Below the pieces are notes generated by a model, which worked only from the letters and a program-made list of their open reading frames with translations, searched no databases and had not been told where the DNA came from. This document shows positions 18,767 through 28,241 of a stretch of DNA of 64,000 nt, piece by piece. The position numbers were made by a program, and so were the translations under genes. Numbering within the stretch: the first letter of the stretch is position 1; each line of letters begins with the position of its first letter. Origin of the DNA: Bordetella parapertussis (GTDB taxonomy: Bacteria > Pseudomonadota > Gammaproteobacteria > Burkholderiales > Burkholderiaceae_B); NCBI GenBank assembly GCA_945883615.1, contig CAMCYB010000002.1, positions 6,142 through 70,141 on the forward strand. The letters run 5' to 3'.

Positions 18767-19309
18767 TTAAGATTGTGGTGTTAATAATTGGTCAGCCACA
18801 TCAGCCAAGTTGTGGGCAAATTTAACGTGCTCAGGCAAGCCACCTTGCGTACGTGTTTTGATTCCGTTACCGGTTTCAACCAACCAGGGTTGACACCCTA
18901 AAGCATGCGACGCTTGTAAATCGCGCAATGAATCGCCCACGGCTGGCACACCTTGTAAATTTATGTCAAAACGTTGCGCAATGTCGTGGAATAGCCCCGG
19001 TTTGGGTTTACGACAATTGCAGTGATCATCAGGGCCGTGCGGACAAATAAAAAAGGCATCAATTGTTCCCCCTAAACCAATGAGTGATTCACGTATTTTG
19101 TTATGAATCTTTGTCAGAGTGGGGGCATCAAATAGATTTCGCGCCAGCCCTGATTGGTTTGAAGCCACCACAACCTTCCAGCCCGCTTGATGAAAGCGCG
19201 CAATCGCCTCAAGGCTGCCTTCTATGGGATGCCACTCATCGGGGGTTTTAATGTAGTCTGGGCTGTCATGATTAATAACGCCGTCACGATCAAGAATGAT
19301 GAGTTTCAA
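18767..19309 (-). CDS. gmhB: D-glycero-beta-D-manno-heptose-1,7-bisphosphate 7-phosphatase
   Basis: A 180-aa HAD phosphatase of the ADP-heptose pathway for LPS core. Nucleophile motif LDRDGVIN (D7, D9). The GmhB zinc-binding loop has C89, H91, C97 and C99, followed by RKPKPGL. A histidinol-phosphatase role is the usual alternative for this fold, but the Cys cluster and length fit GmhB. It lies between glyS and plsC in the operon. Confidence 0.9.
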   Translation of the reverse strand: MKLIILDRDGVINHDSPDYIKTPDEWHPIEGSLEAIARFHQAGWKVVVASNQSGLARNLFDAPTLTKIHNKIRESLIGLGGTIDAFFICPHGPDDHCNCRKPKPGLFHDIAQRFDINLQGVPAVGDSLRDLQASHALGCQPWLVETGNGIKTRTQGGLPEHVKFAHNLADVADQLLTPQS

Positions 19310-19313
19310 TTTT

Positions 19314-21455
19314 TTATGCCGAAAGTTTAGAAATGTCAGCCACTTGATTCATGACGCGATGCAGTTCGCCTAATAATGCTAAACGGTTTTGACGAATGGT
19401 TGGGTCGTCAACCATCACCATAACGTCATCAAAAAAGGTGTCAACAGGGGTGCGTAACGACGCCAATCTTGACAGCGCTTGGGCAAATTGACCTGATTGC
19501 ATATCGGCATGAGCCAAAGGTGCCACACGAGCCAAGGCATCGCCCAGGGCTTGCTCAGCACCCGCTTGAAATAATTGGGGGTCAGGGTGGCTGATATGGT
19601 TTAAACCCTCGGCTGTTTTTTTCAGTACGTTGCCAATACGCTTATTGGCTGCAGCCAAGCTAGGCGCTTCGTCTGTTTGTGAAAATGCCATGGTTGCTTC
19701 AATGCGAGCCAACACTTGATGAATAGGGGGGTCAATAGTCAACACAGCATCAACCACGGTACGAGGTATTTGATTGAGTTGATTGCGATAGCGTTCAATA
19801 ACAAAAGCGTAGACTTGATCAACAGTCTGGGGCAATAAAAGGTCACGTTGCGTGAAACATTCCCAAGCAGCTTGTAATAAGCCTTTTAAGCTCAGGTCTG
19901 TGGTTTGGTTAATGGGTAATAAGCCACCCGCACACAGCTGTTCAAATGCACTGATTATGCCCAGTGCTGCCCGACGCAAACCGAAGGGGTCGCGTTCACC
20001 TGTGGGGGCTAAACCAATGCCCCAAATACCAACTAAGGTTTCAGCTCGGTCAGCCATAAACAATGCGGCCGCTACTGCCTGATCAGCTGCAATAGGCGTT
20101 TCAAGGCGGGTGCGGTATTGCATGGCAATGGCTTGAGCCACCGCATTCGGTTCACCATCGCTGAGCGCATAATCGCAGCCCATCAGACCTTGAAGCTCGG
20201 GAAATTCACCCACCATTTGAGTCGTGAGGTCAGCTTTGGCTAGTAAGGCAGCCCGTTCGCATTGCGCAACATTGGCGCCAAGGGCGTGGCCCACCCATGC
20301 CGCAATTCGTTTTACACGCTCTGCGCGCTCGCCTTGCGAGCCCAACTTGTTATGGTAAATAATTTGATTCAGCGACTCAATGCGTTGATGCAAAGGGGTA
20401 CGTAAATCAGTGCGATAAAAAAATTCGGCGTCAGCCAGTCGTGGCCGAATGACGCGTTCATTACCTGAAATAATGGCACTGGGGTCACCAATTGGCATGT
20501 TACTGACGATTAAAAAGCGATGGGTCAGTTTGCCCGTGCTGGGATCAAAAAGCGGAAAATATTTTTGATTTAAGCGCATGGTTAAAATCAAACATGCTTG
20601 TGGCACCTCTAAAAAACGGGGCTCAAACTCACCCACGTAGACGGCTGGCGCCTCGACGAGTGCCGTCACTTCATCAAGCAGAGCCTCAACCTCAACACCT
20701 TCGCCAATCGTGGCAGACAGCTTGTTAGCTTCTAACAATAGCGCTTTTTCAATGCGCTCGCGACGGGTAGAAAACACCGCACACACTTGACCCAAATCGG
20801 CCATCAAACTTTCGTATTGATCAGCATGTGGCAAATCAAATGCTTCAGGGTGTAAAAACCGATGCCCCATGGTTTCGCGACCCGACGTTAAACCCAATGC
20901 TTGTGCGGGTAATACTTCATCGCCCCACAACACGACCAGCTTATGGGCAGGCCTCACAAAGTTGACTGAAGTGTGACCGTCAGCCAATTGGTAACGCATG
21001 ACTTTAGGTATAGGTAAAGAGGCAATAGCAGTATCTAAGGCCTCTTGAATAGTTGCTTTTAAGCTTGCACCAGGGGCTTGCCCTTCGGCCACCAAGTAGT
21101 CTTGTTTGCCGTCAGAAACCGTTTGCAACTGTGACACATCAAAATCTGCCAACCCTTTACTGGCCAACTTTTTAAGCAGAGCAGGGGTAGCCTGGCCGTT
21201 GGCATCAAGCCCAATCGCAGCAGGCATGAGTTTTTCAGAAAAACGTTGTTCAGGTGCAGCGTCATTGACCGCTGAAAGGTGCACGGCCAAATGTCTTGGG
21301 GTGGCAAAAGGGGTCACAACGCAAAGTGGGGCTAACAAATGATGGTTAGCCAAGCTTGCTTGCATGCTTTGTGCAAAAGCAACACCCAAGCGGTTTAAGG
21401 CTTTAGGTGGAAGCTCTTCGGTAAACAATTCAATCAATAAGGGGCGCATGGTCAT
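19314..21455 (-). CDS. glyS: Glycyl-tRNA synthetase beta subunit
   Basis: A 713-aa beta chain of the bacterial alpha2beta2 glycyl-tRNA synthetase. N-terminus [18 protein letters not shown] is the family signature. The central HD-like region and the C-terminal anticodon-binding DALR-type domain follow at the expected length. The longest frame starts two codons earlier (MTMRP); either ATG is possible. Overlaps glyQ by 4 bp, so the two subunits are made in a coupled way. Confidence 0.96.
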   Translation of the reverse strand: MTMRPLLIELFTEELPPKALNRLGVAFAQSMQASLANHHLLAPLCVVTPFATPRHLAVHLSAVNDAAPEQRFSEKLMPAAIGLDANGQATPALLKKLASKGLADFDVSQLQTVSDGKQDYLVAEGQAPGASLKATIQEALDTAIASLPIPKVMRYQLADGHTSVNFVRPAHKLVVLWGDEVLPAQALGLTSGRETMGHRFLHPEAFDLPHADQYESLMADLGQVCAVFSTRRERIEKALLLEANKLSATIGEGVEVEALLDEVTALVEAPAVYVGEFEPRFLEVPQACLILTMRLNQKYFPLFDPSTGKLTHRFLIVSNMPIGDPSAIISGNERVIRPRLADAEFFYRTDLRTPLHQRIESLNQIIYHNKLGSQGERAERVKRIAAWVGHALGANVAQCERAALLAKADLTTQMVGEFPELQGLMGCDYALSDGEPNAVAQAIAMQYRTRLETPIAADQAVAAALFMADRAETLVGIWGIGLAPTGERDPFGLRRAALGIISAFEQLCAGGLLPINQTTDLSLKGLLQAAWECFTQRDLLLPQTVDQVYAFVIERYRNQLNQIPRTVVDAVLTIDPPIHQVLARIEATMAFSQTDEAPSLAAANKRIGNVLKKTAEGLNHISHPDPQLFQAGAEQALGDALARVAPLAHADMQSGQFAQALSRLASLRTPVDTFFDDVMVMVDDPTIRQNRLALLGELHRVMNQVADISKLSA

Positions 21456-22354
21456 GCTGTTACATTCTCTTGCTTGGCAAGCATAGGGAACCCCAATGCT
21501 TCACGTGATTCGAAATATGCTTTCGCAACGGCACGCGACAGGTTGCGTATACGCCCAATGTAGGCCGCGCGTTCGGTCACGCTGATGGCACCGCGCGCAT
21601 CAAGTAGGTTAAAAGTATGGGCCGCTTTAAGGGCAGCCTCATAGGCGGGTAAGGCCAGGGGCACCAGCATCAGTTGCTGAGCCTGCTGTTCGTAATCAGT
21701 AAAGTGCTGAAACAACATGGTGGTGTTTGCGTGTTCAAAGTTGTAGGTTGACTGTTCAACTTCATTTTGATGAAACACATCGCGGTAATACAAGGTGTGG
21801 CCTTCATGTTGCGTCCAGATCAAATCGTAAACGCTTTCAACCCCTTGCAAATACATGGCCAATCGCTCTAAACCGTAGGTGATTTCACCCGTGGCAGGGT
21901 TGCAGTCGAGGCCACCGACCTGCTGAAAATAAGTAAATTGCGTGACTTCCATGCCATTAAGCCAGACTTCCCAACCTAACCCCCAAGCACCAAGTGTTGG
22001 GTTTTCCCAATCGTCTTCGACAAAACGAATATCGTTTTTTTGTGGGTCAATACCAATAGTTTTAAGCGAACCGATATATAAATCTAAAATATTATTCGGT
22101 GCAGGCTTAAGCACGACTTGAAATTGATAATAATGTTGTAAGCGATTTGGGTTTTCGCCATAACGACCGTCTTTGGGGCGTCTTGAGGGCTGCACGTAGG
22201 CGGCTCGCCAAGGTTCTGGCCCAATGGCGCGCAAAAAAGTGGCTGTGTGTGAGGTGCCGGCGCCTACTTCCATATCAATGGGTTGCAGTAAGGCACAGCC
22301 TTGTTGTGCCCAGTACTCTTGCAGGCGCATAATGATTTGTTGAAACGTAAGCAT
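21452..22354 (-). CDS. glyQ: Glycyl-tRNA synthetase alpha subunit
   Basis: A 300-aa class II aminoacyl-tRNA synthetase catalytic subunit. Motifs: [19 protein letters not shown] at the N-terminus, [22 protein letters not shown] (starting about residue 30), and [19 protein letters not shown]. The start is set at the ATG at 22354, which gives the family N-terminus MLTFQQI; a TTG six codons upstream is less likely. First gene of the seven-gene operon; its promoter is in the gap shared with the fumarase gene. Confidence 0.96.
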   Translation of the reverse strand: MLTFQQIIMRLQEYWAQQGCALLQPIDMEVGAGTSHTATFLRAIGPEPWRAAYVQPSRRPKDGRYGENPNRLQHYYQFQVVLKPAPNNILDLYIGSLKTIGIDPQKNDIRFVEDDWENPTLGAWGLGWEVWLNGMEVTQFTYFQQVGGLDCNPATGEITYGLERLAMYLQGVESVYDLIWTQHEGHTLYYRDVFHQNEVEQSTYNFEHANTTMLFQHFTDYEQQAQQLMLVPLALPAYEAALKAAHTFNLLDARGAISVTERAAYIGRIRNLSRAVAKAYFESREALGFPMLAKQENVTA

Positions 22355-22462
22355 GGCAGTTTTATATGTCAAAGATTGATGTGAGCGTTAATTTAAGTAT
22401 TTTAACGTGCATGCTACAAACCGATGGGGCATACTCATTCTATTTGCCAAAATACCTCAGTA

Positions 22463-22491
22463 TTGCCACAATGCTCATTGATTTTTAGAAT
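22463..22491 (+). promoter_or_regulatory. Sigma-70-type promoter of the fumarase-family gene
   Basis: TTGCCA (22463-22468) and TAGAAT (22486-22491) are separated by 17 bp. The predicted transcript would start near 22498, about 25 nt ahead of the ATG at 22523, with AAGG as ribosome-binding site. Confidence 0.6.
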
Positions 22492-22522
22492 ATACATTGC
22501 ATCTAAACAAGGTTGAATCACT

Positions 22523-24046
22523 ATGCCCGTTACAATTCGCGAAAATGATCTCATTGAATCAATTGCCGACGCCATTCAATTTATAAGTTACTACCACCCC
22601 GCTGATTTTGTACAGTATATGACTCGTGCTTATGAGCGTGAGCAAAGCCCTGCTGCACGCGATGCGATGGCGCAAATTTTAACGAACTCGCGCATGTGCG
22701 CTGAGGGGCGCCGCCCACTTTGTCAAGATACCGGTATTGTTAACGTGTTTTTGAAAGTGGGTATGAATGTTCGCTTTGAGTCTAATTTAAGCCTGCAAGA
22801 CATTTGCGACGAAGGTGTTCGTCGTGGTTACACAAACCCAGACAACCCCTTACGCGCCTCAGTACTTGACGACCCGCTTTTTGCTCGCCGCAACACGAAA
22901 GACAACACCCCCTGTATTGTTTCAGTTGAACTCGTACCCGGCGATACGGTCGATGTGCAAATCGGTTCAAAGGGCGGTGGTTCAGAAAATAAATCAAAGC
23001 TTGCCATGCTCAACCCAAGCGACTCAGTGATTGATTGGGTCTTAAAAACCGTACCCACTATGGGGGCGGGTTGGTGTCCACCGGGCATGTTGGGCATTGG
23101 GGTCGGGGGTACCGCTGAAAAAGCGGCACTGATGGCCAAGCAATCTCTGATGGAAAGCTTTGATATGCATGAGCTTATCGCGCGTGGGCCCAAGAATAAG
23201 CTTGAAGAACTGCGTATTGAAATTTATGAAAAAGTAAATGCCTTAGGTATTGGTGCGCAAGGCCTAGGGGGTTTGACCACTGTGCTTGATGTCAAGATTC
23301 ATACTTTTCCAACGCATGCTGCCTCATTACCGATTGCCATGATTCCTAATTGTGCGGCGACGCGCCATGCACATTTTGTGCTTGATGGTTCAGGCCCTGT
23401 TCATTTAGAGCGTCCTGCATTGTCAGATTGGCCTGATGTGAAATGGGCGCCCGATTACAAATCATCTAAACAAGTTGACTTAAACACCTTAACCCCAGCT
23501 GAGGTGGCGAGTTGGAAGCCTGGTCAAACTTTATTGCTCTCTGGCAAAATGTTGACAGGTCGTGATGCAGCCCATAAACGCATTCAAGACATGCTTGCCA
23601 AAGGTGAGCCGTTGCCGGTTGATTTTAAAAACCGAGTTATTTATTACGTGGGCCCGGTTGATCCCGTGCGCGATGAAGTCGTTGGCCCAGCAGGCCCTAC
23701 GACCGCTACCCGTATGGACAAATTTACCGACATGATGCTCGAGCAGACTGGGTTAATAGCGATGGTGGGTAAAGCTGAGCGTGGCCCTGTTGCAATTGAA
23801 TCTATTCGCAAACATAAATCAGCTTATTTAATGGCAGTGGGTGGCGCTGCGTATTTGGTGTCAAAGGCAATTAAAAAATCACGCGTGTTGGCGTTTGGCG
23901 ACCTAGGCATGGAGGCCATCTATGAGTTTGATGTGGTTGATATGCCCGTAACCGTCGCGGTTGATTCGCAAGGGGTGTCGGTACACAATACCGGCCCAGC
24001 CGAGTGGTCAGCCCGTATTGCTGGTATTCCGGTTGTCGCGGCTTAA
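22523..24046 (+). CDS. Class I (iron-sulfur) fumarate hydratase family protein
   Basis: A 507-aa fusion of the alpha and beta parts of class I fumarases. The iron-sulfur ligand motif RPLCQDTG (C67) and NCAATRHAHF belong to the N-terminal domain; GSGSEN-like GGGSENKSKLAM is a conserved substrate block. The C-terminal beta domain (from about residue 315) includes LTGRDAAHKR and the GPAGPTTATRMD motif. It hydrates fumarate to malate; some family members in Burkholderiales are mesaconases. Its neighbours (two family III CoA-transferases and a MaoC-type hydratase) make a C5-dicarboxylate role worth considering. Stop overlaps the convergent CoA-transferase by 4 bp. Confidence 0.88.
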   Translation: MPVTIRENDLIESIADAIQFISYYHPADFVQYMTRAYEREQSPAARDAMAQILTNSRMCAEGRRPLCQDTGIVNVFLKVGMNVRFESNLSLQDICDEGVRRGYTNPDNPLRASVLDDPLFARRNTKDNTPCIVSVELVPGDTVDVQIGSKGGGSENKSKLAMLNPSDSVIDWVLKTVPTMGAGWCPPGMLGIGVGGTAEKAALMAKQSLMESFDMHELIARGPKNKLEELRIEIYEKVNALGIGAQGLGGLTTVLDVKIHTFPTHAASLPIAMIPNCAATRHAHFVLDGSGPVHLERPALSDWPDVKWAPDYKSSKQVDLNTLTPAEVASWKPGQTLLLSGKMLTGRDAAHKRIQDMLAKGEPLPVDFKNRVIYYVGPVDPVRDEVVGPAGPTTATRMDKFTDMMLEQTGLIAMVGKAERGPVAIESIRKHKSAYLMAVGGAAYLVSKAIKKSRVLAFGDLGMEAIYEFDVVDMPVTVAVDSQGVSVHNTGPAEWSARIAGIPVVAA

Positions 24047-25239
24047 GATTTGAGCCCAAACTCTCTTATTACTTCGTCGGTATGTTCCCCCAGCAAAGGG
24101 GCATGCCGGCTATAGACAATCGGTGTGGCAGAAAAGTGAATGGGGTTAGCGGTAGTCGGTGATTGCCCAGCAAGAGGGTGAGGCAGTGTGCGCCAAACTT
24201 CTCGTGCTTTGACTTGTGGGTGCTCAAACACTTGGTCGAGCGTTTGAATAGGGCCACTAGGTACCCCTGCTTTTTCAAGTGCAGCAAGCCAGTGGTCTCG
24301 GGTATTTTCTGCCATGACCGCTTCCATTAAGGGTACTAAAACAGCACGATTGATGGTGCGTTGACGGTTGGTGCTAAACAAGGGGTCTTGCCCCCACTCA
24401 ATTCGACTGAGTACCCCACAAAACGCCCGAAACTGACTGTCGTTGCCGACCGCAACAATTAAATAACCATCAGATGCTTTGAAAACTTGGTAAGGCACAA
24501 TATTTGGGTGAGCATTGCCCGTGCGTTTGGGTACGACACCCGACACCATGTAATTGAGGTTTTGATTGACCAGCATGGCGATATGACTGTCGAGTAACGA
24601 GACATCAATCTGTTGGCCCAAACCGCTTTGATCACGCTCGCGCAGGGCGGCTAAAATGGCGACGCTTGCAAACATACCGGTCATGACATCGGTAACGGCC
24701 ACCCCCGCTTTTTGTGGGCCGCCACCCGGTAGGTCATCACGTTCACCGGTAATACTCATGAGACCGCCTAAGCCCTGAATCATAAAGTCGTAGCCGGGTT
24801 GTGCCGCAAAAGGCCCCGTTTGACCAAACCCCGTAATTGAACAGTAAATGAGTTGGGGAAAGTGAACTTTAAGGCTGTCGTAATCAAGGCCATACTGCTT
24901 AAGGCCACCGACTTTAAAATTTTCAACTAAAACATCGCATTCAGCCACAAGTTTGAGCACCATGGCCACCCCTTCTGGGGTGGCCATATCGATTGCGACA
25001 GAGCGTTTGTTGCGGTTGGTACTGAGGTAGTAGGCTGACTCGCTGGTATCTTGCCCATGCTGATCTTTCAGGTAGGGTGGGCCCCAACCCCGCGTATCGT
25101 CGCCACTACCAGGGCGTTCAATTTTGATCACGTCAGCACCCAAGTCAGCTAAATTTTGCGTGCAAAATGGGCCGGCTAACACGCGCGAAAGATCAAGTAC
25201 ACGAACGCCTGAAAGGGGGGCTTGACGGGGTTTTGTCAT
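24043..25239 (-). CDS. Family III CoA-transferase (CaiB/BaiF)
   Basis: A 398-aa CoA-transferase of the CaiB/BaiF family. N-terminal LSGVRVLDLSRVLAGPFC and LGADVIKIERPG are family landmarks; the catalytic Asp is D151 in PGYDFMIQGLGG. Close family names include succinyl-CoA:(hydroxymethyl)glutarate, itaconate and mesaconyl-CoA CoA-transferases; motifs alone do not separate them. It is divergent from the MaoC-type hydratase gene across a 237-bp gap holding an AT-rich dyad. Confidence 0.87.
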   Translation of the reverse strand: MTKPRQAPLSGVRVLDLSRVLAGPFCTQNLADLGADVIKIERPGSGDDTRGWGPPYLKDQHGQDTSESAYYLSTNRNKRSVAIDMATPEGVAMVLKLVAECDVLVENFKVGGLKQYGLDYDSLKVHFPQLIYCSITGFGQTGPFAAQPGYDFMIQGLGGLMSITGERDDLPGGGPQKAGVAVTDVMTGMFASVAILAALRERDQSGLGQQIDVSLLDSHIAMLVNQNLNYMVSGVVPKRTGNAHPNIVPYQVFKASDGYLIVAVGNDSQFRAFCGVLSRIEWGQDPLFSTNRQRTINRAVLVPLMEAVMAENTRDHWLAALEKAGVPSGPIQTLDQVFEHPQVKAREVWRTLPHPLAGQSPTTANPIHFSATPIVYSRHAPLLGEHTDEVIREFGLKS

Positions 25240-25332
25240 AACGGGGAACCTAATGAAAAACGTTGCCTGGGTATGAAAGAAAGTACACAGAAAAGGGTTA
25301 GCGCTTTGTAAATGACGATTGCGACGAGGTGC

Positions 25333-25351
25333 AAAATATTTAAAATATTTT
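25333..25351. promoter_or_regulatory. AT-rich dyad between divergent CoA-transferase and hydratase genes
   Basis: Arms AAAATATT (25333-25340) and AATATTTT (25344-25351) around TAA. It lies 93 bp upstream of the minus-strand CoA-transferase start and 126 bp upstream of the plus-strand hydratase start, a plausible shared operator. In AT-rich sequence such a dyad can also arise by chance. Confidence 0.3.
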
Positions 25352-25476
25352 CAGGCAAAGCCCTTTTAAGTCACACGACTTTACAAGCGCCTAACACGAC
25401 ATTTTAGAATAAAAGAACCACTCGACCTTGCCGTATAGTTAAATAAAGACTGCATATGTAAAAACAAAGAGAAAAA

Positions 25477-26304
25477 ATGTCATCAATTGATTTGTCAGCA
25501 TGGTTAGGTCGTTCACAAACATTTGACGATGCACTCGATGCAGGGCACGCGAGGCGAATTGCGGCCACTTTAAGCTGCCCTATGCCCGTTGCAGGTGATA
25601 CGTTGAGCCCCTTATGGCATTGGTGTTTCTTTTTAGAGAGCATACCTTTAGTCGAAATAGGTACTGATGGTCACCCTGAGCGGGGTGGTTTTTTACCCCC
25701 AGCCGATAATCGAAATCGTATGTGGGCCGGGGGTCGCGTGACCTTTGAAAGCGAGCTAAAAATTGGCGTGCCCGCCCATAAGACTTCCACCATTAAAAAC
25801 ATTCAAGAAAAACAAGGTAAAACGGGTGCTTTATTATTTGTGACGTTGACACACGAAATTGAGCAATTGGGCAAGCGCGTTATTTTTGAAGAACAAGATA
25901 TTGTTTACCGTGAACCGAGCCCACCAAAGTTAACGGGTACAGAGGTGCCACCGGTGGCGCAATGGCAACGCACCATTGAACCCAGTCCTGTTTTGCTGTT
26001 TCGTTATTCAGCTATTACATTTAATGGTCACCGTATTCATTACGATTACCCTTATGTGACCGAGCAAGAAGGTTACCCAGGTCTTGTGGTGCACGGCCCC
26101 ATGTTGGCCACGTTTATGGTGCAAGCCTTTAAGGGGGCTCACCCTGAAGCACGTTTGAAATATCTGAGTTATCGCGGTTTACGTCCTATGGTCTGCCCCA
26201 CGCCTTTTGAAGTCGCGGGTACGGTTCAAGCGCCCGGTGAGGCCACGTTATGGGTCAGCCAAGGCGGCACGCTGGCCCATCAGGCTCAACTTACATTTGA
26301 ATAA
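25477..26304 (+). CDS. MaoC/FAS1-type acyl-CoA hydratase, mesaconyl-C4-CoA hydratase-like
   Basis: A 275-aa double hot-dog protein: an N-terminal FAS1-like dehydratase half with PLWHWCFFLE and GGFLPPADNRNRMWAGG (about residues 43-90), and a C-terminal MaoC half with the catalytic-type block FNGHRIHYDYPYV (about 178-190) and YPGLVVHGPM (about 197-206). This arrangement is the one of mesaconyl-C4-CoA hydratase, which makes citramalyl-CoA. Flanking family III CoA-transferases support such a substrate (inference). ATG start; weak ribosome-binding site. The next gene starts 7 bp downstream. Confidence 0.8.
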   Translation: MSSIDLSAWLGRSQTFDDALDAGHARRIAATLSCPMPVAGDTLSPLWHWCFFLESIPLVEIGTDGHPERGGFLPPADNRNRMWAGGRVTFESELKIGVPAHKTSTIKNIQEKQGKTGALLFVTLTHEIEQLGKRVIFEEQDIVYREPSPPKLTGTEVPPVAQWQRTIEPSPVLLFRYSAITFNGHRIHYDYPYVTEQEGYPGLVVHGPMLATFMVQAFKGAHPEARLKYLSYRGLRPMVCPTPFEVAGTVQAPGEATLWVSQGGTLAHQAQLTFE

Positions 26305-26311
26305 TAAAAAT

Positions 26312-27523
26312 ATGAATGTACCAAGTGAACCAACGCAAGCGGTGCTTAGGCCTTTAGACGGCATCACCGTTATTAGCCTTGAGCATGCGATTGCTGCGCC
26401 TTTTTGTACACGCCAGCTCGCTGATATGGGTGCGCGGGTGATCAAAATTGAGCGACCAGGTGTCGGCGATTTTGCACGTGCCTATGATGAGCGTGTGAAA
26501 GGTATGGCATCACATTTTGTGTGGACAAATCGCTCTAAAGAAAGTTTAACGCTTGATTTAAAACACCCTGACGCAGATGACATTTTGCATCAGCTGTTAG
26601 GGCAAGCTGATGTGCTTGTTCAAAATTTGGCGCCGGGGGCAGCCAAGCGTATGGGGTTGTCATTTGAAGCCTTGCACGACAAATTTCCAAAACTGATTGT
26701 CTGTGACATTTCAGGTTATGGCGAAGGTGGGCCTTATGAAACGAAGAAAGCTTACGACTTACTGATTCAAAGTGAAAGCGGTTTTGTAGCGGTTACTGGC
26801 TCAGCAAATGAGCCGGCTAAAGCGGGTTGCTCAATTGCAGATATTGCGGCGGGTATGTATGCGTATTCCAGTATTTTAAATGCGCTGTTACTTCGTGCTC
26901 GCACCGGGTTAGGTAGTCAAATTGATGTGTCGATGCTTGAAAGCATGGTCGAGTGGATGGGCTTTCCCCTATATTATGCGTACGATGATGCACCCCAACC
27001 ACCGCGGGCTGGCGCTGCCCATGCAACGATTTTTCCCTATGGTCCTTTTCCTGTGGGTGATGGCAATACGATCATGCTGGGTGTGCAAAACGAGCGAGAA
27101 TGGCTTGTCTTTTGTGAGAAGGTTTTGTTAAACCCTGTCATGGCTCGAGAGCCCATGTTTGCGTCTAATTCAAAGCGAGTTGAAAACCGTGATGTGTTGC
27201 GTCAGCATATTGTTAAAGCTTTGAGTACGTTTACAATTCATGACGTTGTTGCGCGACTTGAAGCGGCACAAATTGCCAATGCAAGGGTTAATCAAATGAA
27301 AGATGTATGGGAACACCCTCAATTAAAAGCCCGACAACGTTGGGTCGAAGTGGCAAGCCCCGTGGGTCTGTTGCCTACTTTAAAACCCCCAGCGAGCAAT
27401 CAATCATTTGAAGCACGTATTGATGCCATACCCGCTTTGGGACAACACACTGAGGCCATTTTGGCCGAAGTGGGGTGCAACCCAGAGCAAATCGAAACGC
27501 TGCGTCAAGCAGGGGCTATTTGA
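26312..27523 (+). CDS. Family III CoA-transferase (CaiB/BaiF), second copy
   Basis: A 403-aa CoA-transferase with PLDGITVISLEHAIAAPFC near the N-terminus, MGARVIKIERPG (39-50), and the catalytic Asp D149 in KAYDLLIQ. It is a distant paralogue of the gene at 24043-25239, not a duplicate. The annotated start (ATG at 26312) directly follows the hydratase stop; the frame is open further upstream only because it runs inside the hydratase gene. It shares an operon with the hydratase, as expected for mesaconyl-CoA C1-C4 CoA-transferase or a similar enzyme. Exact acids unknown. Confidence 0.85.
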   Translation: MNVPSEPTQAVLRPLDGITVISLEHAIAAPFCTRQLADMGARVIKIERPGVGDFARAYDERVKGMASHFVWTNRSKESLTLDLKHPDADDILHQLLGQADVLVQNLAPGAAKRMGLSFEALHDKFPKLIVCDISGYGEGGPYETKKAYDLLIQSESGFVAVTGSANEPAKAGCSIADIAAGMYAYSSILNALLLRARTGLGSQIDVSMLESMVEWMGFPLYYAYDDAPQPPRAGAAHATIFPYGPFPVGDGNTIMLGVQNEREWLVFCEKVLLNPVMAREPMFASNSKRVENRDVLRQHIVKALSTFTIHDVVARLEAAQIANARVNQMKDVWEHPQLKARQRWVEVASPVGLLPTLKPPASNQSFEARIDAIPALGQHTEAILAEVGCNPEQIETLRQAGAI

Positions 27524-27627
27524 TATTTAGCCGATATGTTTTAGTGGGTGGTTTCAAACATCATGCGCATGGATTATTGATTTTGTTGAGTGCGCTGGGT
27601 AGAATGCCAACGCCAATGTTTGGAACG

Positions 27628-28137
27628 CTACGCTTTTAGGCAGATTTGATCAGTAATGGTCTCAAGCCAAGCATGCAGTGTTTTTGCTTGAACATCATGT
27701 TTAAGCACAAAATTAGCGGGTGCTATCTCAGCCCAAGGCATTAAAACGAAAGCTCTTTGATGCGCTCTAGGGTGCGGAACCGTGAGTTGTGGCAAATTAA
27801 TTGTTTCGTCATTAAACCAAAGTAGATCTAAATCAAGCGTGCGTGGGGCATTTCGAAATGATCGTTCCCGACCATGTTGCTGTTCAATATGTTGAATCAG
27901 ATCAAGTAATGCTATGGCATCAAGCGTGGTTTCAATGCTGATCACGGCATTGGTATAGCTTGGGCCGGGTGCATCAACTGGGGCCGAGGCGTAAAAACTT
28001 GAGACGCTCAGTAATGAAATACCGGGGCTCACGGCAAGTGCCTCAATGGCCGTTTGTATCGTGCAAGATGCCGCACCTAAATTTGCACCTAGACCAAGAA
28101 AAGCTAAAACAGTTGTGTGGTTGCTGTGAGCGGGCAT
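27628..28137 (-). CDS. folK: 2-amino-4-hydroxy-6-hydroxymethyldihydropteridine pyrophosphokinase
   Basis: A 169-aa HPPK of folate synthesis; it pyrophosphorylates the pterin that FolP later joins to p-aminobenzoate. N-terminal LGLGANLGA, then the signature RTLDLDLLWF with the Mg-binding aspartates (about residues 98-107) and VPHPRAHQRAFVLMPWAEI. Last gene of the hda-HAD-pcnB-folK operon. The 104 bp between it and the pcnB stop still reads as a pcnB tail that ends 8 bp before this ATG. Confidence 0.93.
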   Translation of the reverse strand: MPAHSNHTTVLAFLGLGANLGAASCTIQTAIEALAVSPGISLLSVSSFYASAPVDAPGPSYTNAVISIETTLDAIALLDLIQHIEQQHGRERSFRNAPRTLDLDLLWFNDETINLPQLTVPHPRAHQRAFVLMPWAEIAPANFVLKHDVQAKTLHAWLETITDQICLKA

Positions 28138-28145
28138 GACATCAG

Positions 28146-28241
28146 TTAAGCAAGCGGCTGGTCGGAAGGGGTTTGGGTAAATAGTGATGCGTCAGATAAC
28201 GTTGTGTCTGACGTTGCTGGCTTACGTTTGCGGGGTCTGCG
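28146..28241 (-). other. Detached coding tail of pcnB downstream of an in-frame TAA
   Basis: Continuing the pcnB frame past its TAA (28244-28242) gives 31 further codons and a TAA at 28148-28146. The tail begins RRPRKRKPATSD, the Arg/Lys-rich C-terminus usual in bacterial poly(A) polymerase I, and ends 8 bp before the folK ATG. This looks like the original gene end, cut off by a nonsense change, a sequence error, or a stop that is read through. Confidence 0.7.
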
